Positions 17,078-25,289 of a DNA stretch of 64,000 bases are shown here, piece by piece. A program made the translations under genes and the position numbers. The stretch covers positions 83,889 to 147,888 of the forward strand of contig CAZUHP010000003.1 in assembly GCA_964620595.1 (NCBI GenBank), given 5' to 3'. How positions within the stretch are numbered: the stretch's first letter is position 1; every line of letters starts with the position of its first letter. This stretch comes from Desulfocarbo sp964620595. GTDB lineage: Bacteria > Desulfobacterota > Desulfarculia > Desulfarculales > Desulfarculaceae. The notes beneath the pieces are model-generated. The model searched no databases and was not told where the DNA came from. It worked only from the letters and a program-made list of their open reading frames with translations.

Positions 17078-18100
17078 CTAATCCTTGCGGCGGTGGTGCT
17101 GCACCCGGCGCATCACGAAGTTGGCGATGGTGTCGTCCTCGAGGTCGCCCAGGTTCTTTTTGAGCACCTCCAGGTATATCTCGGCCCGGGCCATGGCCTT
17201 GTGGCCGCCGGCCGAGCCCAGGGCTCCGAAGCCGCCCTCGGCTATCTTGCCCGCGCTGTTGCGCGGGGCGGCGTTGCGGATGATCACCACCAGCTTGTCC
17301 TGGTAGGTGCCGCTCACCGCCGAGGAGTCCACGATGTCCACCTTGAGGAAGAAGTCGGCGATCTGGACCAGGTTGTCCGGGCTTTTTACCTCGCCCATGT
17401 AGGCGAACATACAGTGCTTCCTGAGCACCCGCCGGTCCAGGGCCTGGCGCAGGAGGTCCAGGTCCTTGACCCGCATCTCGCTGAACTCGATCTTGCGGAG
17501 CACCGACTGTATGGCCTTGGGAAACAGGAACTTGAAGGCCTTTACGTCTTCCTCCAGGCTGGGGCGCTGGAAGCCGGCGGTGTCGTTCTTGATGCCATAG
17601 ACCAGGGCGGTGGCCAGCCGGGGCGAGGGTTTGATCTTGGCGCCCTGCAAATACTCGGTCATCATGGTGGAGGTGGCCCCGTAGCGGGCGCGCACGTCGG
17701 CAAAAGCCACCCCGTTCAGGTCGCCCTGGGGGTGGTGGTCGATCACCACGTCGAAGTGGAGGTCCTGGAAGGCCTCGTTGTGGTGGGGCTGGGAGTCCAG
17801 CATCACCAGCTTGCTGAACTCCTGGGGGTCGATCGAGGCCAGGGGCTCGGTGGGGATGTTCAGGAGGCGGCACATGGCCAGGTTGTCCGGCCGGGCGATC
17901 TCGTTGCTGCGGGCCACGGTGATGCCAGCCACCTTGCGCCACAAGAGCCGCTTGAAGGCCAGGGCCGAGGCCAAGGCGTCGGGGTCCGCCGAGATGACCA
18001 CCAGGACCTTGTCCTCGGCGTGGAACTGGTTCAAAAGCTTACGGGCCTGCTCGGGCAAGCTGCGCGGCTTGGCGGCGGCGGCCGTGCGTTTGTTGGCCAT
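17078..18100 (-). CDS. DHH/DHHA1-family phosphoesterase (NrnA-like)
   Basis: A 340-residue member of the DHH superfamily, which includes nanoRNases, pAp phosphatases and cyclic-dinucleotide hydrolases. Seen motifs: motif I variant S-A-D-P-D-A-L-A-S-A near residue 38 (the usual first H of H-x-x-P-D-x-D-A is replaced), motif III D-H-H-P-Q-G-D near 125, and the DHHA1 substrate loop G-S-A-G-G-H-K-A near 295. Substrate is open. In sulfate reducers a pAp or nanoRNA hydrolase is plausible, but the changed motif I may alter metal binding. It is convergent with the exported molybdopterin-fold gene and monocistronic. Confidence 0.8.
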   Translation of the reverse strand: MANKRTAAAAKPRSLPEQARKLLNQFHAEDKVLVVISADPDALASALAFKRLLWRKVAGITVARSNEIARPDNLAMCRLLNIPTEPLASIDPQEFSKLVMLDSQPHHNEAFQDLHFDVVIDHHPQGDLNGVAFADVRARYGATSTMMTEYLQGAKIKPSPRLATALVYGIKNDTAGFQRPSLEEDVKAFKFLFPKAIQSVLRKIEFSEMRVKDLDLLRQALDRRVLRKHCMFAYMGEVKSPDNLVQIADFFLKVDIVDSSAVSGTYQDKLVVIIRNAAPRNSAGKIAEGGFGALGSAGGHKAMARAEIYLEVLKKNLGDLEDDTIANFVMRRVQHHRRKD

Positions 18101-18193
18101 GGGCGCTTCCTACCATGTGGGCTGACCGGTGCTTTAGCATAGCATCCGCGGCCGGGCTCCACAACCTGCGGGAGGGCCGGCGGCGGGGAAGGC

Positions 18194-18222
18194 TTGACGC
18201 GGGATGACAGGCATACTATAGA
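18194..18222 (+). promoter_or_regulatory. sigma70-like promoter of the carboxyltransferase gene
   Basis: TTGACG at 18194-18199, a 17-nt spacer and TATAGA at 18217-18222, near-consensus in an otherwise GC-rich region. This implies a leader of about 100 bases before the ATG at 18327. Confidence 0.75.
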
Positions 18223-18326
18223 ACCTTGTGCAACCTTGCCGCCGCGGCGCCCGCCTCTGGTGGCGTTTATCGGCAACCAATTTCCTTGGGAACATCGACG
18301 AGGGGATACAGACAAGAGGAGAAATC

Positions 18327-19832
18327 ATGAGCGAGCAAGACTGGGGAGGCAACCCCACCCCCTTGAAAATCATGGACATAACCCTGCGCGACGGCACGCA
18401 GTCGCTTTTCGCCACCCGCATGCGCACCGAGGACATGATCCCCGTGGCCGAGCGCCTGGACGAGGCCGGCTTCTGGGCGGCCGAGGTATGGGGCGGCGCC
18501 ACCTTTGACGCCATGAGCCGCTTTTTGGGCGAGGACCCCTGGGAGCGCCCGCGCACCCTGCGCAAGTACTGCAAGAAGACGCCGTTTTCCATGTTGCTCC
18601 GCGGCCAGAACCTGGTGGGCTACCGCAACTACGCGGACGACGTGGCCAAGGAGTTCGTGGATTTGGCCTGCGAGGCGGGCATCAACGTGTTCCGCACCTT
18701 TGACGCGCTGAACGACTACCGCAACTTCGAGGTGGTGGTGGAGCGCATCAAGGCCAACGGCCAGCACTTCCAGGGCACCATCTGCTACTCCCTCACCGAG
18801 CGCCGCATGGGCGGCGAGGTCTTCAACCTGGATTACTACCTGGACAAGGCGCGCCAGTTGGAGGAGATGGGTGCCGACTCCATCTGCGTGAAGGACATGG
18901 CCGGGTTGATCGCGCCCTACGACGCCTACACCCTGATCAAGGCGCTCAAGGAAAAGTGCAAGGCCCCCATCCACCTGCACAGCCACTACACCAGCGGCAT
19001 GGCCTCCATGAGCATGCTCAAGGCGGCCGAGGCCGGGGTGGACATCATCGACTGCTGCCTGGCGCCCTTTGCCCTGCGCACCAGCCACCCGGCGGTGGAG
19101 CCCATCATCGTGGCCCTGGAGGGCACCCCCCGCGACACCGGCCTGGACCTTAAGCTCATGCTGGAGATGGGCGAGGAGCTGGAGAAGATCGCCCCCAAGT
19201 ACCGCGACTACTGGATGCCCAACAAGATGAGCACCATAGACACCGGGGTCCTGGTGCACCAGGTGCCCGGCGGCATGATCAGCAACCTGGTCTCCCAGCT
19301 CAAGGAGGCCAAGGCCCTGCACCGCCTGCCCGAGGTGTACAAGGAGGTGGCCATCACCCGCGCCGAGCTGGGCACCCCGCCCCTGGTCACCCCCACCAGC
19401 CAGATCGTGGGCGTGCAGGCGGTCTTGAACGTGCTCTTCGGCAAGTACAAGCTGGTGACCAACGAGGTCAAGGGCCTGGCCTATGGCCTCTACGGCAAGA
19501 CCCCCACCCCGGTGGACCCCGAGGTGCGCAAGAAGGTGCTCAAGGGCTATGCCCGGGGCCAGGAGCCCTTTGAGGGCCGGCCGGCCGATATCCTGGAACC
19601 CGAGCTGGACCAGGCCAAGGAGCGGGTCAAGGACATACCCGGCGCGGACAAGTTCGACGTGATGACCGCGGCCATCTACGACATCACCGGCACCCAGTTC
19701 GTGAAGATCAAGCACGGCCTGGAGCCCATGCCCGAGTCCATGAAGCCCAAGACCCTGGAGGACGTGGCCGAAGAGGACAAGGCCATGGAAGAATGCATGA
19801 AGCAGTACAAGGCCCAGAAGGCGGCCAAGTAG
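18327..19832 (+). CDS. Pyruvate/oxaloacetate carboxyltransferase subunit (PycB/OadA-type)
   Basis: A 501-residue carboxyltransferase subunit of a biotin enzyme (pyruvate carboxylase subunit B, oxaloacetate decarboxylase alpha or transcarboxylase 5S). HMGL-like TIM barrel with D-I-T-L-R-D-G-T-Q-S (residues 15-24), the metal-binding lysine segment C-V-K-D-M-A-G and H-L-H-S-H-Y near 215. The conserved carboxylase C-terminal domain follows to about 470. No C-terminal biotinyl A-M-K-M domain is present, so the biotin carrier must be encoded elsewhere. The ATG at 18327 has AGAGGAG seven bases upstream; the open frame back to 18228 lies in the leader. It is expressed alone from a strong promoter and ended by the hairpin at 19855. 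It probably makes or uses oxaloacetate for anaplerosis. Confidence 0.9.
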   Translation: MSEQDWGGNPTPLKIMDITLRDGTQSLFATRMRTEDMIPVAERLDEAGFWAAEVWGGATFDAMSRFLGEDPWERPRTLRKYCKKTPFSMLLRGQNLVGYRNYADDVAKEFVDLACEAGINVFRTFDALNDYRNFEVVVERIKANGQHFQGTICYSLTERRMGGEVFNLDYYLDKARQLEEMGADSICVKDMAGLIAPYDAYTLIKALKEKCKAPIHLHSHYTSGMASMSMLKAAEAGVDIIDCCLAPFALRTSHPAVEPIIVALEGTPRDTGLDLKLMLEMGEELEKIAPKYRDYWMPNKMSTIDTGVLVHQVPGGMISNLVSQLKEAKALHRLPEVYKEVAITRAELGTPPLVTPTSQIVGVQAVLNVLFGKYKLVTNEVKGLAYGLYGKTPTPVDPEVRKKVLKGYARGQEPFEGRPADILEPELDQAKERVKDIPGADKFDVMTAAIYDITGTQFVKIKHGLEPMPESMKPKTLEDVAEEDKAMEECMKQYKAQKAAK

Positions 19833-19854
19833 CGCGCTTTGCTGGCTTGTCCAC

Positions 19855-19893
19855 CGGCCCGCCGCCCCCAGAGGGGGCGGCGGGCCGTGTTTG
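19855..19893 (+). terminator. Strong hairpin terminator
   Basis: Perfect 15-bp GC stem (19855-19869 with 19873-19887, three-base loop), followed by a short T-G-T-T-T run. Confidence 0.75.
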
Positions 19894-19917
19894 GGGCGGG
19901 GGGCGGCCCCCTCCTGC

Positions 19918-19960
19918 TTGCCAAGGCCCGCCCCTTGCTCCACAATTAATCCTGATATCA
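19918..19960 (+). promoter_or_regulatory. weak promoter and palindrome before ferritin
   Basis: TTGCCA at 19918, a 17-nt spacer and CACAAT at 19941-19946. The 8-base palindrome TGATATCA follows at 19953-19960. It lies where an iron-responsive regulator could act, but it is too short to call a Fur box. Confidence 0.3.
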
Positions 19961-20021
19961 TTGGTTTCGGGCCGCACTCCGCCCGCCGATCCCACCCGAC
20001 TCCCACAAGGAGGGCAGACCC

Positions 20022-20537
20022 ATGCTCAGCCAGAAGATGTCCGAGGCGATCAACCAGCAGATAAACGCCGAGCTTTACAGCTCCTACCTCTACATGGCCA
20101 TGGCCGCCTACTTCGAAGACACCGGGCTGCCCGGCTTTGCCCACTGGATGATGGTCCAGGCCCAGGAGGAGATGACCCACGCCCTGCGCTTCTACCAGCA
20201 TCTCAACGAGCGCGGCGGCCGTGCCCTCCTCAAGGCCATCGAGGCCCCTCCCAGCCAGTGGGACTCGCCCCTGGCCTGCATGCAGGCGGTGGCCGAACAC
20301 GAGGCCAAGGTGACCTCCCTGGTAAACGGGCTCATGCGCCTGGCCCGCGAGGAGGACGACTACGCCAGCGAGAGCCTCTTGCAGTGGTTCGTGAAGGAGC
20401 AGGTTGAGGAGGAGGCCAGCGTGGCCGAGGTGGTGGGCAAGCTCAAGCTGGTGGACCAGGCCAAGGGCGGGCTTTTCATGCTGGACAAGGAGCTGGCCGG
20501 CCGGGCCTTCACCATGCCGCCGGACCTCACCTTCTAA
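20022..20537 (+). CDS. Ferritin (non-haem)
   Basis: A 171-residue bacterial ferritin, forming a 24-mer iron-storage shell in the cytosol. The di-iron ferroxidase ligands are visible in I-N-A-E-L-Y-S-S-Y (E17), Q-E-E-M-T-H (E50 and H53) and V-A-E-H-E-A-K. A-S-E-S-L-L-Q-W-F-V-K-E-Q-V-E-E-E is the typical fourth-helix stretch. Length is usual for FtnA. CAAGGAGG precedes the ATG. The next gene encodes an octahaem cytochrome; linkage through iron handling or oxidative stress is an inference only. Confidence 0.95.
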   Translation: MLSQKMSEAINQQINAELYSSYLYMAMAAYFEDTGLPGFAHWMMVQAQEEMTHALRFYQHLNERGGRALLKAIEAPPSQWDSPLACMQAVAEHEAKVTSLVNGLMRLAREEDDYASESLLQWFVKEQVEEEASVAEVVGKLKLVDQAKGGLFMLDKELAGRAFTMPPDLTF

Positions 20538-20590
20538 GGGTGGCGGAGACCGGGGACGTGGGCGGGGAGTACGGCAGCGCCCCCGCCACC

Positions 20591-20660
20591 ACCGCCCCGT
20601 CGTCCCCCGTCGCCCCCCGTCGCCCCCCGTCGCCCCCTGCCGCCCCCGTTGTCCCTGCCC
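20591..20660. repeat. Decanucleotide C/G-rich minisatellite
   Basis: Seven consecutive 10-base units close to C-G-C-C-C-C-C-C-G-T. The same motif, in either orientation, recurs at 22255, 25198 and 33562. The G-strand could form quadruplexes. It fills most of the 157-base ferritin-cytochrome spacer. Confidence 0.8.
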
Positions 20661-20694
20661 TGGGGGCGTCCCTCTTTCCGGGAGATTGGTTGTC

Positions 20695-22239
20695 ATGCCT
20701 TTGCTCAAGACAAGCCTCACAGCCCTGTTGGCCGGGTTGCTCTGCCTGGCCGCCGCGCCGTTTCCCTCGCCGGCTGCGGAAAAGGCGGCCGCGCCTTCCG
20801 CCCCGGTGGTGAGCGAGGACACCCAGGCCTGCCTGGATTGCCACAGCCTGGCCACCCCCGGCATCGTGGCCGATTGGCGGCGCAGCCGCATGTCCCGCCA
20901 TACCCCGGCCATGGGCCTGAAGGCGCCGGAGCTGGAGCGCCGGGTCAGCGCCCGGGCCCAGGACATACCCCAGCGCCTCAAGGGGGTGGTGGTGGGCTGC
21001 GCCGAGTGCCACACCCAGCGGGCCGGGCAGCACCCCGGCACCTTCGACCACCAGGGCTTCCAGGTACACACCGTGGTCTCGCCCCAGGACTGCGCCACCT
21101 GCCATCCCTTGGAGCGCAAGCAGTACGGCCAGAACCTCATGGCCCATGCCCGGGGCAACCTGCTGAACAACCCGGTGTACATGAACCTGGTGAACCACGT
21201 GGTCGGCGTGCAGAAGGCGGCGGGCGGCGTGCTGAGCTATGCCAAGCCCACGGCCGGCGACCTGGCCGAGTCCTGCGTCGCTTGCCATGGCACCGAGGTC
21301 AAGGTGCAGGGCACCCGCACCGTGGACAACCCGGCGGTGGGCGAGGTCACCGTGGCCAGGCTGAGCGGCTGGCCCAACCGCGGGGTGGGGCGCCGCAACC
21401 CGGACGGCTCCCTGGGCTCCTGCACCCCCTGCCACACCCGCCACCAGTTCGCGGTCCAGATGGCGCGCCAGCCCTATGCCTGCGCCGAGTGCCACAAGGG
21501 CCCGGACGTGCCCGCCTACAAGGTGTACCAGGTGAGCAAGCACGCCGGCGTGTTCCAGGCCATGAACAAGGAATGGGACCTGAAGGCCCTGCCCTGGACC
21601 GTGGGCCGCGACTTCAGCGCGCCAACCTGCGCGGCCTGCCACCTGAGCCTGTTGGTGGATGCCGAGGGCACGGTGCTGGCCCGGCGCACCCACCGCATGA
21701 ACGACCGCTTGTGGTGGCGGCTGATCGGCCTCGTCTACTCCCACCCCCATCCCAAGGACCCGGACACCAGCAAGATCAAGAACGCCGACGGCCTGACCCT
21801 GGCCACCACCCTGGCCGGCCGGCCGGCCAGCCGCTACCTCATCGACGCCCAGGAGCAGGCCGCGCGGCGGGAGCGCATGCGCCAGGTGTGCCTGGCCTGC
21901 CACAGCAGCCAGTGGGTGGAGGGCCAGTTCGCCAGGCTCAAGACGGCCGTGGCCTCGGCCGATGCCATGGTGCTGGCCGCCACCCGGGTCATGCAGGGCA
22001 TCTGGGCCCAGGGCTTGGCCCGGGGCCTGGCCCAGGGCGAGAGCCCCTTTGACGAGTACATAGAGCAGTTGTGGGTGGAGCAGTGGCTCTTGTACGCCAA
22101 CTCGGTGCGCCTGGCCTCGGCCATGATGGGGCCGGACCTGGGTGTGTTCGAGAACGGGCGCTGGCAGTTGACCAGGACCCTGCGCCACATGCGTGATTGG
22201 CAGCGGGCCCGCTCGGCCCCTCCGGCCAAGGACAAGTAG
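20695..22239 (+). CDS. Octahaem c-type cytochrome, HAO/ONR-like fold
   Basis: A 514-residue exported multihaem cytochrome with a Sec signal peptide (residues 1-28). Eight C-x-x-C-H sites lie at residues 46, 102, 133, 194, 243, 263, 312 and 399. The spacing and the long helical C-terminus after the last haem resemble the hydroxylamine-oxidoreductase-like superfamily (octahaem nitrite or tetrathionate reductases and relatives). I do not see enough to say whether the cross-linking tyrosine of oxidative HAO is present, so a reductive role (nitrite, hydroxylamine, sulfur oxyanions) is more likely in this setting. The ATG at 20695 is chosen for the signal peptide, with GGGAG ten bases upstream. The minisatellite at 20591 precedes it. 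Confidence 0.8.
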   Translation: MPLLKTSLTALLAGLLCLAAAPFPSPAAEKAAAPSAPVVSEDTQACLDCHSLATPGIVADWRRSRMSRHTPAMGLKAPELERRVSARAQDIPQRLKGVVVGCAECHTQRAGQHPGTFDHQGFQVHTVVSPQDCATCHPLERKQYGQNLMAHARGNLLNNPVYMNLVNHVVGVQKAAGGVLSYAKPTAGDLAESCVACHGTEVKVQGTRTVDNPAVGEVTVARLSGWPNRGVGRRNPDGSLGSCTPCHTRHQFAVQMARQPYACAECHKGPDVPAYKVYQVSKHAGVFQAMNKEWDLKALPWTVGRDFSAPTCAACHLSLLVDAEGTVLARRTHRMNDRLWWRLIGLVYSHPHPKDPDTSKIKNADGLTLATTLAGRPASRYLIDAQEQAARRERMRQVCLACHSSQWVEGQFARLKTAVASADAMVLAATRVMQGIWAQGLARGLAQGESPFDEYIEQLWVEQWLLYANSVRLASAMMGPDLGVFENGRWQLTRTLRHMRDWQRARSAPPAKDK

Positions 22240-22254
22240 ACCCTCCCCCAGCCG

Positions 22255-22318
22255 CGAGGGGGGCGACGGGGGGCGGGGGGCGACGGGGGGCGCGGAGGGC
22301 GGCGGAAGGCAGCGGGGC
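22255..22318. repeat. G-rich minisatellite between convergent genes
   Basis: G-G-G-G-G-G-C-G-A-C-type units repeated with some decay between the octahaem cytochrome stop and the queE stop. It belongs to the same dispersed family as 20591 and 25198. Confidence 0.75.
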
Positions 22319-22330
22319 GTAGGGCGCGCC

Positions 22331-22975
22331 CTATACCCCCCTGGTGTCAGGACCCCAGATGTACTTGTGGAGCTGGAGCTGAAAGCGCACCGGCAGCCGG
22401 TCGGCCAAGAGCCACTCCACCGCCTGGCGCGGCTCCAATTGGCCGTGCACCGTGGAGAGCAGCACCTGGCAGCGCTCGGCCAGCCTCCGCCCGGTGATGA
22501 CCTCCCGGGCGTATTCATAGTCCGCCCGGTCGGCGATGACCAGCTTGACCTCGTCCGTGGGTTTCAGGGCCGCCAGGTTCTGCCAGCGGGTGCGGCCGGC
22601 CATGCCCGAGGAAGGGCACTTGAGGTCCATGATCACGTGCACCCGCTGGTCCAGGCCGCTGATGTCCTCGCAGCCGTTGGTTTCCAACAGCACCGTGTGG
22701 CCGGCCCGGCACAGGGCGCCGAGCAGGGCAGGGGTCGCGGCCTGGGCCAACGGCTCGCCGCCGGTCACCTCCACCAGCTCCAGCTCCAGCGCGGCCACCC
22801 GGGCCAGCACCTGGGCCTGGTCCATCTCCTGGCCGCCGCTTCGGGCGTAGACCGTGTCGCACCAGCGGCACTCCAGGGGGCAGCCGGCCAGGCGCACGAA
22901 GGCGCAGGGCAGGCCGGCCCAGGAGGATTCACCCTGGATGCTGGAGAATATTTCGCTCACCCGCAGCCGGTCCAT
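22331..22975 (-). CDS. queE: 7-carboxy-7-deazaguanine synthase
   Basis: A 214-residue radical-SAM enzyme that converts 6-carboxy-tetrahydropterin to 7-carboxy-7-deazaguanine in queuosine biosynthesis. The start F-S-S-I-Q-G-E-S is the QueE hallmark. The cluster ligands are C32-x3-C36-x2-C39 (in C-P-L-E-C-R-W-C-D), and the SAM motif is T-G-G-E-P-L. Compact but normal size. No queC, queD or queF lies alongside. A QueG-like protein is found at 36653, which is loosely consistent with queuosine synthesis in this organism. It is transcribed divergently from the Fe-S gene at 23093. Confidence 0.93.
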   Translation of the reverse strand: MDRLRVSEIFSSIQGESSWAGLPCAFVRLAGCPLECRWCDTVYARSGGQEMDQAQVLARVAALELELVEVTGGEPLAQAATPALLGALCRAGHTVLLETNGCEDISGLDQRVHVIMDLKCPSSGMAGRTRWQNLAALKPTDEVKLVIADRADYEYAREVITGRRLAERCQVLLSTVHGQLEPRQAVEWLLADRLPVRFQLQLHKYIWGPDTRGV

Positions 22976-23020
22976 GCCAGATGCTTAGCACAGCCCGGGG
23001 GCGGCCACAAGCGGCCGGGC

Positions 23021-23049
23021 TTGACAGGACCGGCCGGGGGGCCTATTGA
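23021..23049 (+). promoter_or_regulatory. consensus-like sigma70 promoter
   Basis: TTGACA at 23021-23026, a 17-nt spacer and TATTGA at 23044-23049, 43 bases before the ATG of the Fe-S gene. The -35 and spacer (23020-23039) match 20 bases inside leader repeat copy B at 26532-26551 exactly. Confidence 0.75.
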
Positions 23050-23092
23050 TGGGGCCTGAGTGTGGCGCCCCACATTCTCCAAGGAGACAGAT

Positions 23093-24091
23093 ATGGACTC
23101 CCGTTATCAGAAGCTGGCCGAGCGCATCGGCCTGGGGCACTCGGAGCGCATCGCCGGCCTCTTCGCCCTCATCGCCGACCCGGTGGAGGCGGACATAATG
23201 CTGGCCATGCCCGGCCAACCGGCGGAGATAGCCGCCAAGCTGGGCCTGGCCGAGGACGAGGTGGTCGGCCGCATCCAGGAGCTGTTCCGCCGGGGGGTGG
23301 CCTTCCCCTCAGGCAAGACCGACCCGCCCACCTGGCGCATGTGCCGCGATTTGATCCAGTTCCACGACGCCTCCCTGCTCTGGCCCGAGGCACCCCCGGA
23401 GTTTCTGGACCTGTGGCGGGATTTCATGAACCAGGAGTGGTTCGGCCTGGCCAAGGCCTTTTCCCGCAAGATGCCCAAGCCCTTCACCCGGGTCATCCCG
23501 GTGGGCGTCTCCATTCAGCCCCGCACCCAGATACTGAACTTCGAGAGCGTGAAGGACATCATCCAGAACGCCCGCAGCATCTCGGTGACCAAGTGCACCT
23601 GCCGGCTTTCCATGCGCGAGTGCGACCGGCCCCTGGAGACCTGCCTCCAGGTGAACAAGGCCGCGGACTACAACCTGGCCCGGGGCACCGGCCGCGAGCT
23701 GACCAAGGACCAGGCCCTGGAGCTGCTCAAGGAGTGCGAGGAGGCGGGCCTGATCCACGTGACCATGAACCGCTCCGAGGCGGACAATTTCATCTGCAAC
23801 TGCTGCCCCTGCTGCTGCCAGACCATGCCGGTGCTCATCAAGGGCGGCATCCACGTGATCGATCCCAGCCGCTTCGTGGCCACCATCGACGCCGAGGCCT
23901 GCTCGGGCTGCGGCCTGTGCCACGACCGCTGCTACTTCGGGGCCATCTCCTGGAGCGAGGACGAAGGCTCGGCCAGCCAGGTGGACCCCGACAAGTGCAT
24001 GGGCTGCGGCCTGTGCCTGGTCACCTGCCCGGAAGAGGCCATCGACCTGAGCGAGGTCCGCGAAGCCGGCTTCGTGCCCGGCGCTGCCTGA
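23093..24091 (+). CDS. 4Fe-4S protein with winged-helix-like N-terminus and extra cysteine motifs
   Basis: A 332-residue soluble iron-sulfur protein. Residues 20-95 look like a helix-turn-helix or winged-helix domain (A-E-I-A-A-K-L-G-L-A-E-D-E-V-V-G-R-I). The middle carries an unusual cysteine set (C-T-C-R, E-C-D-R-P-L-E-T-C, then C-N-C-C-P-C-C-C near residue 240). The end holds two ferredoxin clusters, C-S-G-C-G-L-C-H-D-R-C and C-M-G-C-G-L-C-L-V-T-C-P. Family members are common in anaerobes but their role is undefined; electron transfer with a sensing or DNA-related N-terminus is a speculation. AAGGAGA precedes the ATG at 23093 and a strong promoter lies just upstream. Appears monocistronic. 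Confidence 0.7.
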   Translation: MDSRYQKLAERIGLGHSERIAGLFALIADPVEADIMLAMPGQPAEIAAKLGLAEDEVVGRIQELFRRGVAFPSGKTDPPTWRMCRDLIQFHDASLLWPEAPPEFLDLWRDFMNQEWFGLAKAFSRKMPKPFTRVIPVGVSIQPRTQILNFESVKDIIQNARSISVTKCTCRLSMRECDRPLETCLQVNKAADYNLARGTGRELTKDQALELLKECEEAGLIHVTMNRSEADNFICNCCPCCCQTMPVLIKGGIHVIDPSRFVATIDAEACSGCGLCHDRCYFGAISWSEDEGSASQVDPDKCMGCGLCLVTCPEEAIDLSEVREAGFVPGAA

Positions 24092-24181
24092 CAAGGGCAA
24101 GGCCTGCGCCTCCCCCTGGCGGGGGGGTGCAGGTCGCTGCCGCCCGCGGGAACCAGGGGGGGGCTGGGCTCGCCGCTGATA

Positions 24182-24200
24182 TAAGACTATTTTTGTCTTA
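24182..24200. promoter_or_regulatory. 6-bp inverted repeat upstream of mscS
   Basis: T-A-A-G-A-C, seven AT-rich bases, G-T-C-T-T-A. It may be an operator or a small hairpin; the protein that would bind is not identifiable. Confidence 0.3.
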
Positions 24201-24266
24201 GCTGTTTCCTTGTCCGCACCAAGCTGCTACGCTTGAAAAATAGCGGTCAACCGCATCCATGGTCCC

Positions 24267-24302
24267 ACCGCCCGCCCCCGGCGGGGTGGCGGCGGTTTGC
24301 TT
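24267..24302 (+). terminator. Hairpin between the Fe-S gene and mscS
   Basis: ACCGCC (24267-24272) pairs with GGCGGT (24291-24296) and an inner CCCC pairs with GGGG. The U-tract is weak (T-T-G-C-T-T-T). It could attenuate read-through into mscS. Confidence 0.4.
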
Positions 24303-24341
24303 TGCCCACAAAACCATGACCCCAAAAGCGAGGTTCACGTC

Positions 24342-25169
24342 ATGCAAGAATTGTTTGTCACGGCTCAACAGTGGCTGGTCCTTTACGGCCTAAAGGTGGT
24401 CGGCGCGATTGTCATCCTGGTGGTCGGCCTGTGGGCCGCCAGGGGGGCGGCCCGCTTGTTGGCGCGGGTCTTGCGCAAGGCCAAGGTGGAGGAAACCCTG
24501 GTGACCTTCAGCGGCAACACGGCCCGGTTCCTGTTCCTGGCTTTTGTGGTCATAGCCGCCCTCAACCAACTGGGCGTGCAGACAACCTCCCTGATCGCGG
24601 TGTTGGGTGCCGCCAGTTTGGCCGTGGGCCTGGCCTTGCGGAACCAGCTCTCCAGTCTGGCCGCCGGGGTGCTGCTCCTGCTCACCAGGCCGTTCAAGAT
24701 AGGCGACTTGGTGGAGCTGGCCGGCACCCTGGGCACGGTGGAGGCCATCACCATGCTCAACACCCGGCTCAAGGTGGCTGACGGCACGGTGGTCATCCTG
24801 TCCAACACCACGGTCTATGGCTCCAAGATCGTCAACTACTTCACCACGCCCGAGCGGCGCATCCAACTGGTGTTCGGCATCGACTACAGCGACGACGTGC
24901 AGCAGGCCAAGAAGATCCTGCTGGAGATCATGGAGCAGGACGAGCGGGTGCTCTCCGAGCCCGAGCCCACGGTGTGGCTCAGCGAGCTGGCCGACTCCAG
25001 CGTGAACCTCATCGCCCGCTGCTGGGTCGATAACCGCCACTTCTGGGCGGTCCGCTGCGACCTGCTGGAGAAGGTCAAGGCCGCCTTCGACCAAGCGGGC
25101 ATCAGCTTCCCCTTTCCCCAGCAGGACGTGCACCTCAAGGGCGAGATTCCCCTGCAGAGCGCGGCCTGA
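24342..25169 (+). CDS. mscS: Small-conductance mechanosensitive channel
   Basis: A 275-residue MscS protein that opens on membrane tension to release solutes during hypo-osmotic shock. Three membrane helices are visible (residues about 15-35, 50-75, 80-115). The pore-lining third helix carries A-V-L-G-A-A-S-L-A-V-G-L-A-L-R-N-Q-L-S-S, followed by the beta domain with F-K-I-G-D-L-V-E-L and the alpha/beta C-terminus. Close to E. coli MscS in length. The ATG at 24342 is chosen for the preceding GAGG; the frame opens at 24297. It converges with the MFS gene. Confidence 0.93.
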   Translation: MQELFVTAQQWLVLYGLKVVGAIVILVVGLWAARGAARLLARVLRKAKVEETLVTFSGNTARFLFLAFVVIAALNQLGVQTTSLIAVLGAASLAVGLALRNQLSSLAAGVLLLLTRPFKIGDLVELAGTLGTVEAITMLNTRLKVADGTVVILSNTTVYGSKIVNYFTTPERRIQLVFGIDYSDDVQQAKKILLEIMEQDERVLSEPEPTVWLSELADSSVNLIARCWVDNRHFWAVRCDLLEKVKAAFDQAGISFPFPQQDVHLKGEIPLQSAA

Positions 25170-25197
25170 GCCCTGGCCCTGCCCCTTGCCGCCCCCA

Positions 25198-25271
25198 GCG
25201 ACGGGGGGCGACGGGGGGGGCGACGGGGGGGCGGGGGCGACGGGGGGCGACGTGGGGGGCAGCGGGGGGCG
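25198..25271. repeat. G-rich minisatellite between mscS and the MFS gene
   Basis: About seven units of G-G-G-G-G-G-C-G-A-C type. It fills the space between two convergent stop codons and could form G-quadruplexes on the plus strand. Confidence 0.8.
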
Positions 25272-25289
25272 TAAAGGGGCGGGGCTTGT

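Noticed and set aside
20591..20660. CRISPR array
   Set aside because: The 10-base G/C units are contiguous without unique spacers; no cas genes are present.
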